Notes: a model not told the origin generated them from the letters alone. Counted from the first letter of the stretch, positions 20,689 to 28,366 are shown. The stretch is DNA of 64,000 nt from Nesterenkonia muleiensis (GCF_003600155.1 NZ_QWLD01000040.1:248001-312000), one strand, 5' to 3'. Translations and numbers: made by a program.

Positions 20689-20694
20689 ATTCTA
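20689..20694 (-). promoter_or_regulatory. Possible -10 element of the tkt operon
   Basis: On the minus strand this reads TAGAAT, a good TANNNT box, about 28 bp before the GTG start. A leader with TTGGAGGA would follow. No convincing -35 is visible. Confidence 0.35.
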
Positions 20695-20765
20695 CAAAGG
20701 GGCTTCCAGGAGGCACGCCCTTGTGCCGTGAGTTCTCTCACTCCACCCTACCGGGGAGAGCCGAT

Positions 20766-21722
20766 TTAGTCGCGATTCAACGGTAAGCCGAGGGCGTAGG
20801 CGATCAGCTCCATGCTGCGGTGATTGATCACCAGATCGGCCTGCTCCGCCAGTGCCGGTTTGGCGCAGAAAGCGACCCCGACCCCAGCGGTGTTCACCAT
20901 ATCCAGGTCATTGGCGCCATCGCCGACTGCGACGACATGCTCAATACCGATCCTGTGGTGGCCAGCCCACTCCAGGAGCCGCTGGCGCTTCACTGCGCGG
21001 TCCACCACCTGTCCGGCGACCGCACCGGTGAGCTGGCCGTGGGCGATCTCCAGAGTGTTGGCGTCGAAGCCGGTCAGCCCCAGCTCTGCGGCGAGCGGCT
21101 CCAGGATCTGCCGGAATCCGCCGGAGACTGCGTAGACCGGCCATTGATGACGCTGACAGATGGCGATGAGCCCACGGGCACCAGGGCTGGGGGTCAGCTG
21201 ACGGAACGTTTCGTGAAGAACTGTGTCGCTCAAACCACCCAGAGCGCGCACTCTGGCGTGCAGGCTCTGGGTGAAATCCAGCTCCCCGCGCATCGCGCGC
21301 TCGGTGACCGCAGCGACCTCCTCGGCCCGGCCCGCATGGGCAGCCAAAAGGTCGATGACCTCCTGATCGATCAGTGTGGAGTCCACATCCATGACGAGCA
21401 TCAGGGAATCGGTTGGTCTTTGCGGAGCGGGCAGGACCGCGGTGGTGATGATCTGCTTAGTCTGTCCTGTGCTCTTTGTCTGCTCAGCTGCGTCGTCGAG
21501 CAGTAACTGAATCAGCTGGGTGCCGAAATCATCGTCGGCATCAGCGAGTTCCAGGAACCAGCGCACAGCTCGCACCGCAGAGGTGCCGGTGGCGAACTCT
21601 GCCGCCTCGGTGTGGTGGACAGTTCCTCGGCGCTCGAACTCGGCGGTCAGGGAGCGGATCAGCGCGCCGTCGAGACCTTCGGCGGCGATTGTGGCCACAG
21701 TTCCTGGATGTCGATCAGTCAT
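20766..21722 (-). CDS. serB: Phosphoserine phosphatase
   Basis: This enzyme removes phosphate from O-phosphoserine in the last step of serine synthesis. The product is 318 residues. A HAD phosphatase domain carries DVDST at 112-116 (nucleophile Asp112) and VGDGANDLDMV near the end. The first 95 residues resemble the ACT-like extension of actinobacterial SerB. The ATG at 21722 is preferred; the frame stays open to 22079 but that stretch lies opposite the ABC ATPase gene and is not coding. The gene is divergent from that ATPase. Confidence 0.93.
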   Translation of the reverse strand: MTDRHPGTVATIAAEGLDGALIRSLTAEFERRGTVHHTEAAEFATGTSAVRAVRWFLELADADDDFGTQLIQLLLDDAAEQTKSTGQTKQIITTAVLPAPQRPTDSLMLVMDVDSTLIDQEVIDLLAAHAGRAEEVAAVTERAMRGELDFTQSLHARVRALGGLSDTVLHETFRQLTPSPGARGLIAICQRHQWPVYAVSGGFRQILEPLAAELGLTGFDANTLEIAHGQLTGAVAGQVVDRAVKRQRLLEWAGHHRIGIEHVVAVGDGANDLDMVNTAGVGVAFCAKPALAEQADLVINHRSMELIAYALGLPLNRD

Positions 21723-21758
21723 AGCGAGTCTCACCCTATAACCGCCGCGCCGGTTCGG

Positions 21759-21764
21759 TAGTGT
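21759..21764 (+). promoter_or_regulatory. Probable leaderless -10 for the ABC ATPase gene
   Basis: TAGTGT ends 7 nt before the ATG at 21772, and no ribosome-binding site is visible. Confidence 0.4.
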
Positions 21765-21771
21765 TGGGCGC

Positions 21772-22557
21772 ATGAGTCCAGTGCTGAATCTTTCAGGTGT
21801 CACCGTGCGCCGCGGCCGCAAACTGCTCCTTGATGATGTGAGCTTCCAGATCCAGGACGGACAGCGTTGGGTGATCCTCGGGCCCAATGGAGCGGGAAAG
21901 ACCACGTTGCTACAGATTGCCGCAGCGAGGCTCTTCCCGACAGCTGGTGAGGCGACAGTCTTGGACGAGACGCTGGGCCGGGTTGATGTCTTTGAGCTGA
22001 GGCCGCGGATCGGCCTGTGCTCCAATGCGGTGGCCAATTCACTGCCCGGCCGCGAGACGGCTCTCAACGTGGTGGTCACCGCCGCCTACGGGGTCACCGG
22101 ACGGTGGCGCGAGGAGTACGAAAGCCTCGACGAGCGCCGTGCCTTCGACCTGCTCAACGCCTGGGGTGTGGGCACGGTCTTCGACCGGCCCTTCGCAACC
22201 CTGAGTGAGGGGGAGCGGAAACGTGTGCAGATAGCCCGTGCGCTGATGACCGATCCAGAGCTGCTGCTGCTGGACGAGCCCGGAGCTGGTCTGGATCTGG
22301 CAGGGCGTGAGGCGCTGGTGTCCCGAACCTCGCAGTTGGTGTCCGAGGAGTTCGCACCGGCCACGGTGCTGGTGACCCATCATTTGGAAGAGATTCCACC
22401 AGGTTTCACTCATGTGCTTCTGCTGCGCGACGGCAAGGTGGTCTCTGCCGGCCCGCTCGGTGAGACGCTGACTTCGGAGAAACTCAGCACCACGTTCGAT
22501 ATGCCGCTTGAGCTCACTGAGCGCGGGGGCCGCTACTCTGCCTTCATGAGGCAGTAG
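21772..22557 (+). CDS. ABC transporter ATP-binding protein (no permease nearby)
   Basis: This is an ABC ATPase of 261 residues: Walker A GPNGAGKTT at 37-45, signature LSEGERKR at about 144, Walker B LLLLDEPGAGLD near 162, and an H-loop in VLVTHHLEEI. No membrane partner is encoded next to it. The next gene is a TauE/SafE permease that does not use ATP. The substrate is unknown. A stand-alone ABC ATPase beside serB is common in Micrococcaceae, and its role is not established. Confidence 0.87.
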   Translation: MSPVLNLSGVTVRRGRKLLLDDVSFQIQDGQRWVILGPNGAGKTTLLQIAAARLFPTAGEATVLDETLGRVDVFELRPRIGLCSNAVANSLPGRETALNVVVTAAYGVTGRWREEYESLDERRAFDLLNAWGVGTVFDRPFATLSEGERKRVQIARALMTDPELLLLDEPGAGLDLAGREALVSRTSQLVSEEFAPATVLVTHHLEEIPPGFTHVLLLRDGKVVSAGPLGETLTSEKLSTTFDMPLELTERGGRYSAFMRQ

Positions 22558-22560
22558 CGC

Positions 22561-23454
22561 ATGGAGACACTGCTTAGTTTTGAACTTGACGGTCTCGGCA
22601 TAGGATTCCTGCTTCTCATTCTGTTGGCAGCGGTCTGGGCCGGAGCCATCAACGCCGTGGTCGGTTCTGGCACTCTGGTGACCTTCCCGGTGCTGGTGGC
22701 CATGGGGGTGCCTCCGGTAGCTGCCACCGTGTCGAATGCGATGGGACTGATCGCGGGAAACTTCACCGGGGCCTGGGGCTACCGGCGCGAGATCATTCAG
22801 GTCAGGTCAGTGCTGGCCCGTCTGGTCCCGGCCTCATTCTTGGGCGGTGTCATTGGGGCGACCCTGCTGATCACCCTGCCCGAAGAGGTCTTCGGCACGG
22901 TAGCGCCGTTTCTGATTGTGATCTCCCTGGGTATGGTGATCGCCCAGCCGCGGTTGTCCGCGTGGGTCAAGCGACGGGCCGCCGAGGAGATGCTGGACTC
23001 TGACCCACAGACTCCACAGCCGGATGATGATCCGGAGACAGTGGCGGCCAAGGCGGCGGACTCGGTGGGCTGGCCGCTGATTCTGCTGGTGTTCTTCGCC
23101 GGCATCTACGGAGGGTACTTCGTCGCCGCCCAGGGCATCCTGCTGATGGGGGTGCTGGGCGTGTTCCTGGCAGCGACCATCCAGCAGGCCAATGGGGTGA
23201 AGAACCTCCTGGTGGCTTTCGTGAACCTCACCGCCGCGATCAACTATGTGGTGGTCGACTACCTGGTGCGCGAGCCGGAGGACCGGGTGATTCTGTGGGG
23301 GGTCGTGGCCATCATCGCCGTGGGCTCCACCCTCGGTGGGCTGATCGGCGCCTGGGTGGGCCGGAGACTCTCCCCGGTGGTGCTGCGGGGGATCATCATC
23401 ACCCTGGGTCTGGTGGCGCTAGGGGTCATGCTGCGCAACCTCTTCTTAGGGTGA
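22561..23454 (+). CDS. TauE/SafE family sulfite/anion permease
   Basis: This is an integral membrane protein of 297 residues with about eight hydrophobic helices in two repeats. The first half carries GAINAVVGSGTLVTFPVLVAMG, the TauE/SafE hallmark, quoted here by position: residues 26 to 47. A charged linker near residues 140-165 separates the halves. Family members export sulfite, sulfoacetate or other organic anions; the substrate cannot be assigned here. It starts 3 bp after the ABC ATPase gene, so they share a transcript, though a shared function is not implied. Confidence 0.88.
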   Translation: METLLSFELDGLGIGFLLLILLAAVWAGAINAVVGSGTLVTFPVLVAMGVPPVAATVSNAMGLIAGNFTGAWGYRREIIQVRSVLARLVPASFLGGVIGATLLITLPEEVFGTVAPFLIVISLGMVIAQPRLSAWVKRRAAEEMLDSDPQTPQPDDDPETVAAKAADSVGWPLILLVFFAGIYGGYFVAAQGILLMGVLGVFLAATIQQANGVKNLLVAFVNLTAAINYVVVDYLVREPEDRVILWGVVAIIAVGSTLGGLIGAWVGRRLSPVVLRGIIITLGLVALGVMLRNLFLG

Positions 23455-23488
23455 CGAGCAGCCGCATTGTGGTGTAGGATTGATCGTT

Positions 23489-23513
23489 GGCCGTTCCCGG
23501 CCCTTGATCTTTT
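23489..23513 (+). terminator. Possible terminator after the TauE/SafE gene
   Basis: GGCCG and CGGCC arms around a TTCC loop are followed by TTGATCTTTT. It is a short stem but lies in the right place, 35 bp after the stop codon. Confidence 0.35.
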
Positions 23514-23601
23514 GTATCCCAGCCTCTGGCGCAGCTTTGGATAGCGGGATCCCCCAGATTCCGCGCACTAAAGACCAGCGGCACTAGTAAAGGACACGAG
23601 C

Positions 23602-23859
23602 ATGAAACCCGACATTCACCCCACTTACCAGCCGGTGATCTTCAACGACCTCTCCTCCGGGGAGAAGGTGCTGACCCGCACCACTGCCACCTCCGAGAAG
23701 ACGATGGAGTGGGAGGACGGCAACACCTACCCGGTGATCGACGTCGAGATCTCCGCCGCCTCGCATCCGTTCTACACCGGCAAGCAGCGCATCATGGACT
23801 CCGCCGGCCGTGTGGACAAGTTCAACAAGCGCTTCGCTGGTTTCGGCGGCAAGAAGTAA
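23602..23859 (+). CDS. rpmE2: 50S ribosomal protein L31 type B
   Basis: This is a large-subunit ribosomal protein of 85 residues. It lacks the CxxC zinc-binding cysteines, so it is the zinc-independent (type B, 'C-minus') form. It begins [14 protein letters not shown], as is typical, and follows AAAGGACACGAGC. In many bacteria the C-minus form is induced by Zur during zinc shortage and replaces the zinc form. No Zur-like palindrome was recognised in the 147-bp upstream gap. tRNA-Leu follows 64 bp later. Confidence 0.95.
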   Translation: MKPDIHPTYQPVIFNDLSSGEKVLTRTTATSEKTMEWEDGNTYPVIDVEISAASHPFYTGKQRIMDSAGRVDKFNKRFAGFGGKK

Positions 23860-23923
23860 GAGTTTCCGGCTCCGCCTGCCGACGTGCTAAGCTCTCTTGG
23901 CTTCACGTTGAAGCAGGCACCCT

Positions 23924-24011
23924 GCGCGGGTGGCGGAATAGGTAGACGCGCTAGCTTGAGGTGCTAGTCTCCAACTTATCGGAGGTGCGGGTTCAAGTCC
24001 CGCTCCGCGCA
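23924..24011 (+). tRNA. tRNA-Leu (anticodon GAG)
   Basis: A full class II tRNA of 88 nt. The acceptor arms GCGCGGG and TCCGCGC pair. The anticodon stem CTAGC/GCTAG encloses the loop TTGAGGT with anticodon GAG. A long variable arm (TCTCC/GGAGG) is present, as expected for leucine. The T arm has GGTTCAAGTCC. The CCA end is not encoded. TAAGCT at 23888-23893 is a possible -10. The 3' half is the site of an apparent old integration. Confidence 0.96.
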
Positions 24012-24058
24012 CAGGCCAGAATCGGGTGGTACCCCGCTCTGACAAGGCCAAATGTACG

Positions 24059-24101
24059 GCAAGGCCCCTGTCTCACTAGCTACAGACAGGGGCCTTGCTT
24101 T
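24059..24101 (+). terminator. Rho-independent terminator after tRNA-Leu
   Basis: A perfect 15-bp inverted repeat (arms 24059-24073 and 24084-24098, GCAAGGCCCCTGTCT) with a 10-nt loop is followed by TTTG. The stem is very stable, but the T run is short. Confidence 0.8.
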
Positions 24102-24117
24102 GTCCCGGATCAGGGAT

Positions 24118-24139
24118 GGTGCACAAATCCGGTGCACAA
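24118..24139. repeat. Direct repeat GGTGCACAA x2, 13 bp apart
   Basis: GGTGCACAA occurs at 24118-24126 and 24131-24139, about 110 bp inside the island next to tRNA-Leu. Short spaced repeats beside an att core can be arm-type sites for an integrase. With no integrase present this is only a suggestion. Confidence 0.35.
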
Positions 24140-24150
24140 CTGGCCTTCGC

Positions 24151-24921
24151 TTAGCCTTCGTCAGCGTTGCCGTACTCCGCGTAGTCTTCGGGGTCACCGC
24201 CGTCGTGCTCTGCCCACTGCTCGGCACAGGTTCCCCCCGGTGGGTTGGGTTCCCAGTCGGCGCGGGCCTGGGACTGTTCCCACAGGAACGTGTTCACCTC
24301 GTCGTCGGTCTGGAAAGTCCGCCAGAGGGTAGCGGTCTCGTCGCCCTCCCAGCAGGCAGAGTGTGCCTCTAGGTGCTCCCACTCACCGATTTCGAGGTAA
24401 TCCGGGTGACAGAGCGGGTCAGGCATCGCCCCGGAACCGTCCCACTCCTGGGGCCAGCCGACCGGCTGATCACGTCCGGCATTGTGCTGGTCCTTGTCGG
24501 CCAGCGCCGCGCTGTTGGTGCATTCGAGGTGAGAGACGCCCTCGCCGCGCATCACCGTGTAGTCAGCGGGGTCGAAGTCCTCGATCTCCTCGATCGGAGT
24601 CATCGTGACCTCGCCGTCGATCCGGGTGTAGACCATGCCGCCTTCCGGCTCATACCACGTGCCGTCGTTCTCCGTCGCAATCTCTGGGTCCCAGTCCACC
24701 GCGTCCTCGTACACTGGGTCCGGCTCTATCAGAACGTACTCAGATTCAGACTCAGGTTCCTCCTGCTCCTCGGTCATCTCAGCGGCTTCCGTGACCTCAC
24801 TTGCCGCGCTGGTGCTCGGCGTTGGCTCATCGTCAGCGGCAGAGGCATCCCCGGCGCAGGATGAGACCAACAGGGCGACTCCGAGGGCTGAGAGTACGGG
24901 CGTGCAGGTTTTGTTGGGCAT
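24151..24921 (-). CDS. Lipoprotein of unknown function, paralog 1
   Basis: I do not recognise a named domain. The 256-residue product opens with a lipoprotein signal ending in the lipobox LLVSSC (Cys22). An acidic, low-complexity linker follows (about 25-75), then a folded C-terminal part. That part shares with paralog 2 (24993-25484) the pattern HL-x-C, HN-x2-RDQPVGWP, DPLCHPDYLEIGEW and a further H-x-AC-x-EG. The three cysteines and the histidines are conserved, which suggests disulfides or metal binding outside the membrane. The ATG at 24921 follows GGTGAAGAT, a sequence nearly shared by the paralogs. Likely tethered on the outer face of the cell membrane. Confidence 0.8.
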   Translation of the reverse strand: MPNKTCTPVLSALGVALLVSSCAGDASAADDEPTPSTSAASEVTEAAEMTEEQEEPESESEYVLIEPDPVYEDAVDWDPEIATENDGTWYEPEGGMVYTRIDGEVTMTPIEEIEDFDPADYTVMRGEGVSHLECTNSAALADKDQHNAGRDQPVGWPQEWDGSGAMPDPLCHPDYLEIGEWEHLEAHSACWEGDETATLWRTFQTDDEVNTFLWEQSQARADWEPNPPGGTCAEQWAEHDGGDPEDYAEYGNADEG

Positions 24922-24992
24922 ATCTTCACCATACTTACCGTGTCGTAGTGCTGTGGCGGGAACTTCAGTCAGAGGTAGTGCCGAAGATGGTC

Positions 24993-25484
24993 TCAGCGAT
25001 TTCGGTTGGCCTCTTCACTCCACTGGAACCGCGCCATTGACTGCTCCCAGAGTCCTTCGTTGATCGAGTCCTGGGAGCGCGTTCCATCGTGGACGATGTT
25101 GGATGTCTCGATGCCCTCACAGCAGGCGTAGTGCTCCTCAAAGTGGACCCACTCACCAATCTCCAGATAGTCCGGATGGCACAGCGGGTCAGGGAGTTTT
25201 CCTGCCTGTCGTTCCTCCAGGGGCCACCCGACCGGTTGATCACGGTCAGCGTTGTGCTCGGCCTTGGCCTCCAGGGCCTCCGGGTCATCGCACTGAAGGT
25301 GTTCTACAACAACCTCAGCGCCGGAGTCTTCCGACACTTCAACAGTGTCGAGACTCGACTCTGGCTCAACGCTCGGGATCGAGGCTGACTCATTGTCCGA
25401 GTTTGGGGTATCCGCGGCACAGGAGGCGACCAGTAGAGCCACGCCTAGGATCGAGAGTGCAGAGGTCCAGGTGGTGTGACGCAT
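24993..25484 (-). CDS. Lipoprotein of unknown function, paralog 2
   Basis: This is a 163-residue relative of the preceding lipoprotein. The signal peptide ends in LLVASC (lipobox). A shorter acidic linker is followed by the same core: HLQC, HNADRDQPVGWP, DPLCHPDYLEIGEW, ACCEGIET. The C terminus ends soon after GLWEQSMARFQW, which matches LWEQSQARADW of paralog 1. GGTGAAGAT precedes the ATG at 25484. It lies 71 bp upstream of paralog 1 on the same strand, so the two may share a transcript. The function is unknown. The 184 bp between this gene and the next holds nothing I can name. Confidence 0.78.
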   Translation of the reverse strand: MRHTTWTSALSILGVALLVASCAADTPNSDNESASIPSVEPESSLDTVEVSEDSGAEVVVEHLQCDDPEALEAKAEHNADRDQPVGWPLEERQAGKLPDPLCHPDYLEIGEWVHFEEHYACCEGIETSNIVHDGTRSQDSINEGLWEQSMARFQWSEEANRNR

Positions 25485-25668
25485 ATCTTCACCTTACATA
25501 GGGGCTGGTTAGGCTGTGCTTTCAGTCCAAGAGGACCAGGTGAGCGGACCCCGCGTCAAGATGCTCGAAGACGTTGAGGGTCCTGCCAGCGTCAGGAGGC
25601 GTGCGCGGTGAGGTCGCCGCCCGGGCGGCGGGTGCTGCAACCTGTTAGGCGTCGAGATATGTGTTCTC

Positions 25669-26148
25669 TCAGGTACGGACGGCGGTCATGCGAGACTGAA
25701 TCTCGGCGATGACGTGCTCGGGATTGCTGGTGCTGAGCAGGTGCTCCTGCCCGCTGCAGCGCAGCCGCACACTCGGCCCGCCAACTAGTAATCCAGTGAC
25801 GCCGCCGGGAAGCATGCGCAGCCCCATACCGGCGCTGAAGCCGGTATCCGGGCCAGGCTCAATGGAAGTAATCTCCTCCCAGCGGAAATGCCGCTGAAAG
25901 ATTCCCATGCAACGGGCATGCAGGGCTTCGGCATCAGTGGTGATAACTACACGCATACGGCAGACAGCAGCTACCAGGAGCAGCGTCGGCACGGAGATCC
26001 CCAACACGACGAGGAAGGCTGTCCTCTCACCAATCGTGAACAGGATGCCTGGCAAACACGCCGCAACGCAGAAGATCATCAGAGGTGCCCAGTGTTTGGC
26101 CGCAATGCCAGTGCTGGAAATGACTGTCTGTTTGGCATTACTCACCAC
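25669..26148 (-). CDS. Small membrane protein with a PH-like C-terminal domain
   Basis: A 159-residue protein. Two hydrophobic helices (about 20-38 and 44-62) are followed by a soluble part, VVITTDAEALHARCMGIFQRHFRWEEI, cited by position about 66-93. Its pattern (beta strands, R-x-x-W-x-x-I, then a glycine-rich stretch and a closing helix) resembles bacterial pleckstrin-homology-like (bPH) proteins. The function is unknown. It is divergent from the decayed regulator to its right. The family call is tentative. Confidence 0.6.
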   Translation of the reverse strand: MVSNAKQTVISSTGIAAKHWAPLMIFCVAACLPGILFTIGERTAFLVVLGISVPTLLLVAAVCRMRVVITTDAEALHARCMGIFQRHFRWEEITSIEPGPDTGFSAGMGLRMLPGGVTGLLVGGPSVRLRCSGQEHLLSTSNPEHVIAEIQSRMTAVRT

Positions 26149-26308
26149 ACCGAGTTTACCAGTGAGGCAGGCCTCAGAACATCAAGTCAGTGGTTCTGTC
26201 AGCACAGTCACCACGCGCAGTCCTGGCGTGCTTGTTAGTCCAATAGGTCCGGAGTCACGATACCGAGACCTTTGTCATGTGCCTGAGACTATTCCTGACC
26301 AACGTGGT

Positions 26309-26503
26309 GCGTGTGGTCAGCGCGTACGTGGGCTTCGCACCCGTGAAGGGTGGTCGCAAGAAGCGTTCGCGCACCATGTAGGACCCGGTCCGTACCTACA
26401 TGAGCGGCGTCGAGCGCGCCGTCAGAACCCCACCCTTGACGTGCTCTGAAAACTGGCACAGGGACTCCGCGTGACAGTGGCCGGACTGTTCCACGACCAG
26501 TAA
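26309..26503 (+). pseudogene. Broken XRE-family (helix-turn-helix) regulator
   Basis: Fragments in different frames together spell a cro/C1-type DNA-binding domain: QRVRGLRTREGWSQEAFAHH, then in another frame YMSGVERAVR, then NPTLDVL, a stop codon at 26447-26449, and KLAQGLRVTVAGLFHDQ before a TAA at 26501. The order matches an intact XRE domain, with at least two frameshifts and one nonsense codon. It fills most of the 364-bp stretch between the PH-like gene and the rhodanese gene. Such regulators often control restriction-modification or phage genes, so this is probably a leftover from the mobile element. Confidence 0.72.
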
Positions 26504-26512
26504 GAGTACAGG

Positions 26513-26920
26513 TCAGACTGGCGCAGTGAGGTCGTCTACGGGGCGGCGAGTGCGGCCCCGGGCTGTTTCGATGGCAAGGCCTTCCTTGGCCCAGTATTCG
26601 TAGCCGCCCAGGAGTTCCTTCAAATTCGTGTAGCCCATCCTGGCGAGGTCCAGCGCAGCTTTGGTGCTGCCGTTGCAGCCTGGTCCCCAGCAGTAGAGAA
26701 CAATCTCGCTGCTCTTATCCGGGACGTGCTGGGCAATACGATCAGCCAGGTCAGCCCGGGGGATGTGCAGAGCATTTGGGATATGCCCTTGATCCCAGGA
26801 CGCCTGGTTGCGCACATCGACGACGACGGGGGCCTCTCCCTTCATTCGTGCTTCGCTCAGGTCAGAGGGGTCAGTCTTGAAGGCCAGGGATGTCAGGAAA
26901 AACTCTTCAGCAGTCATCAT
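26513..26920 (-). CDS. Rhodanese-domain protein
   Basis: A single-domain rhodanese of 135 residues. VVVDVRNQASWDQGHIPNA opens the domain, and the active-site loop is YCWGPGCNGSTKAA, with Cys as probable persulfide carrier. Such proteins transfer sulfane sulfur, or only sense or bind it. The ATG at 26920 is followed at once by a second ATG. A TAGCGT box ends 6 nt upstream. It is divergent from an Lrp/AsnC regulator, an arrangement that suggests the regulator controls it. Confidence 0.9.
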   Translation of the reverse strand: MMTAEEFFLTSLAFKTDPSDLSEARMKGEAPVVVDVRNQASWDQGHIPNALHIPRADLADRIAQHVPDKSSEIVLYCWGPGCNGSTKAALDLARMGYTNLKELLGGYEYWAKEGLAIETARGRTRRPVDDLTAPV

Positions 26921-26926
26921 GCTTTA

Positions 26927-27006
26927 ACGCTATGACTCACGCTGCGGGCGATGAACAAGCGATACACGGAAATTGATCTCTCGCACCATGGAATCGCCGT
27001 TAGTAT
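26927..27006. promoter_or_regulatory. Divergent promoters of the rhodanese and Lrp genes
   Basis: Minus-strand TAGCGT (26927-26932) ends 6 nt before the rhodanese ATG, and plus-strand TAGTAT (27001-27006) ends 7 nt before the Lrp ATG. Both genes lack a clear ribosome-binding site, so both messages are probably leaderless. An Lrp site is expected in between, but I see no clean palindrome. Confidence 0.45.
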
Positions 27007-27013
27007 CCACGTT

Positions 27014-27481
27014 ATGCCGTCTAATACGCACCCCGCCCTGGATGAGACAGATTCCCGCATCCTCTTCGAGCTGCAAGAAGATGGGCGCATCAGCACCGCA
27101 GAGCTTGCTCGTCGCATCAACCTATCTGCCAGCTCCACTGCGGAACGTGTGCGCCGACTGACTGAAAGCGGAGTCATTCGGGGATTCCGCGCAGTAGTGG
27201 ACCCTGAGGTGATGGGCTTCCCGATCCTGGCCATAGTGCGCCTGCGTTACCCATCAGGGCACTACAAACCGTTCTATGACCTGATGGAGAACCTACCCCA
27301 GCTCACCGAGGCGCATCATGTGACCGGAGAGGACTGTTTCATCCTCAAAGTTCATGCCGCCTCTATGGCCGATCTGGAGAAGACGAACGCGAAACTGGCA
27401 ACCCTCGGAGCGGTCTCCACCAGCGTCGTCTACTCGACCCCTGTGGAGCACCGGGCCATAGTTCCCCCCGCCAGCATGTAG
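27014..27481 (+). CDS. Lrp/AsnC-family transcriptional regulator
   Basis: This is a 155-residue regulator. The N-terminal winged helix-turn-helix reads LDETDSRILFELQEDGRIS with recognition region LSASSTAERVRRL. A C-terminal RAM (ligand-binding) domain follows, with GEDCFILKVHA. ATG 27014 gives the standard opening; an in-frame start at 26951 would add 21 unrelated residues. It is divergent from the rhodanese gene, which it probably controls, perhaps in response to cysteine or another amino acid. The ligand is not known. Confidence 0.92.
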   Translation: MPSNTHPALDETDSRILFELQEDGRISTAELARRINLSASSTAERVRRLTESGVIRGFRAVVDPEVMGFPILAIVRLRYPSGHYKPFYDLMENLPQLTEAHHVTGEDCFILKVHAASMADLEKTNAKLATLGAVSTSVVYSTPVEHRAIVPPASM

Positions 27482-27613
27482 ATGCCAAATCGTCGAACGG
27501 TGTCACAAACGGCGTCGAACGAGGTTCTATGAGACCGCAGCAGATCGGTGAGTGCGTCGAGAGAACCGCATGACATCAAGAGAGAAAGGTCGAAAACCCT
27601 GATCAGTGGCAGA

Positions 27614-27673
27614 TTGAGGTGCTAGCCTTCACACTTTCGGAGGTGCAGGTTCAAGTCCCGCTCCGAGCACAGG
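27614..27673 (+). repeat. Diverged copy of the tRNA-Leu 3' half (candidate att site)
   Basis: Sixty bases align without gaps to 23956-24015, from the anticodon loop to just past the tRNA 3' end, with 52 identical. Six of the eight differences fall in the variable arm. The T arm and acceptor region are nearly unchanged (GGTTCAAGTCCCGCTCCG is shared). The 5' half of a tRNA is absent, so it is not a tRNA gene. It is best read as the far attachment site left by an integrated element. Confidence 0.85.
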
Positions 27674-28322
27674 TTGAGTCAGACCTGGCCGCGTCGTCGT
27701 GATTGACCAGGTGCTCCCGCTCACCGATCTCAGATAGTCCGGGTGGCAGTAGGGGTCAGGCATCGCGCCGGTGCCGCCCCAGTCCTGGGGCCACCTAACC
27801 GGCTGGCTTCCGCCGTTGTACGAGGCTTTCTCAGCGAGTTCATCGGGGTCTTCGCAGTGGAGGTGATGGACTTCGATACCCGCACCGTCTTCACCATCGA
27901 GATAGTGGACGCCAACGTTGCCCTCCACATCTACGATCTGCTGGCAGGGCCGGAGCGCCCGATCAGGATGGGGTACAGCGTAAAGGTTGGATTCGGCGTT
28001 TGCCTCTCCAGTCCACCCCGCTGCCGTCTCCGGACACATCTCGGCAAGGTGTTCCTCGGATTCGACGATGTAGCCAGGCGGGACCAGAATATTGGTTCGG
28101 GCCGCAACGCTTTCGGTCACTTCCAGACCGTCGGCTAGGGGTCCTCAGTCAGCGGTCCCCAATCGGTCAGCCTCGAGGTCAGCCGCTTCTGACTCCTCGC
28201 AGGCGCTGGTGCTCGGCGCTGGCCCATCGTCGGTCGGAGGCAGAGGCGTCCCCGGCGCAGGATGAGACCAGCAGGGCGACTCCGAGGGCTGAGAGGACAG
28301 GCGTCCAGATAGTGTTGCGCAT
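27674..28322 (-). pseudogene. Decayed lipoprotein gene, paralog 3
   Basis: The minus strand from ATG 28322 spells an intact lipoprotein signal very like paralog 1 (MRNTIWTPVLSALGVALLV, then SSCAGDASA). The frame then breaks within the linker and continues in another frame to a stop at about 28145. The core resumes in a third frame with HLHCEDPDELAEKASYN, PVRWPQDW and DPYCHPDYL. A missing base follows CTG in DYLE, after which EIGE-x-EHL appears in another frame, and the gene ends at the tRNA-Leu fragment. There are at least three disruptions plus loss of the 3' end. The open frame 27629-28120 is part of this relic and not a gene. Confidence 0.8.
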
Positions 28323-28366
28323 GCCTCCACCTTCATTTATCGTCAAGACGGTTTGTGCTGCGAACC

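Larger units (their letters stand above)
24012..27673. mobile_element. Remnant genomic island integrated at tRNA-Leu
   Basis: The segment is bounded on the left by the 3' end of the intact tRNA-Leu and on the right by a diverged copy of the tRNA 3' half. This is the usual footprint of a tyrosine-recombinase element. It holds two paralogous lipoproteins, a PH-like membrane protein, a broken XRE regulator, rhodanese and Lrp genes. No integrase, excisionase or replication gene is left. The boundaries are inferred from the repeat only, and the right-hand repeat may come from a different leucine tRNA. Confidence 0.5.

Noticed and set aside
25907-26449. A 180-codon plus-strand frame as a gene
   Set aside because: Its first two thirds are antisense to the PH-like membrane protein and only the end resembles an XRE domain, which is broken.
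27614-27673. A second tRNA-Leu gene
   Set aside because: Only the 3' half is present. The acceptor 5' strand, D arm and 5' anticodon stem are missing, and the variable arm no longer pairs well.
27629-28120. A 163-codon frame on the minus strand as an intact gene
   Set aside because: It has no signal peptide, begins in the middle of a family that needs one, and runs through a frameshift and the tRNA fragment. It is part of a pseudogene.
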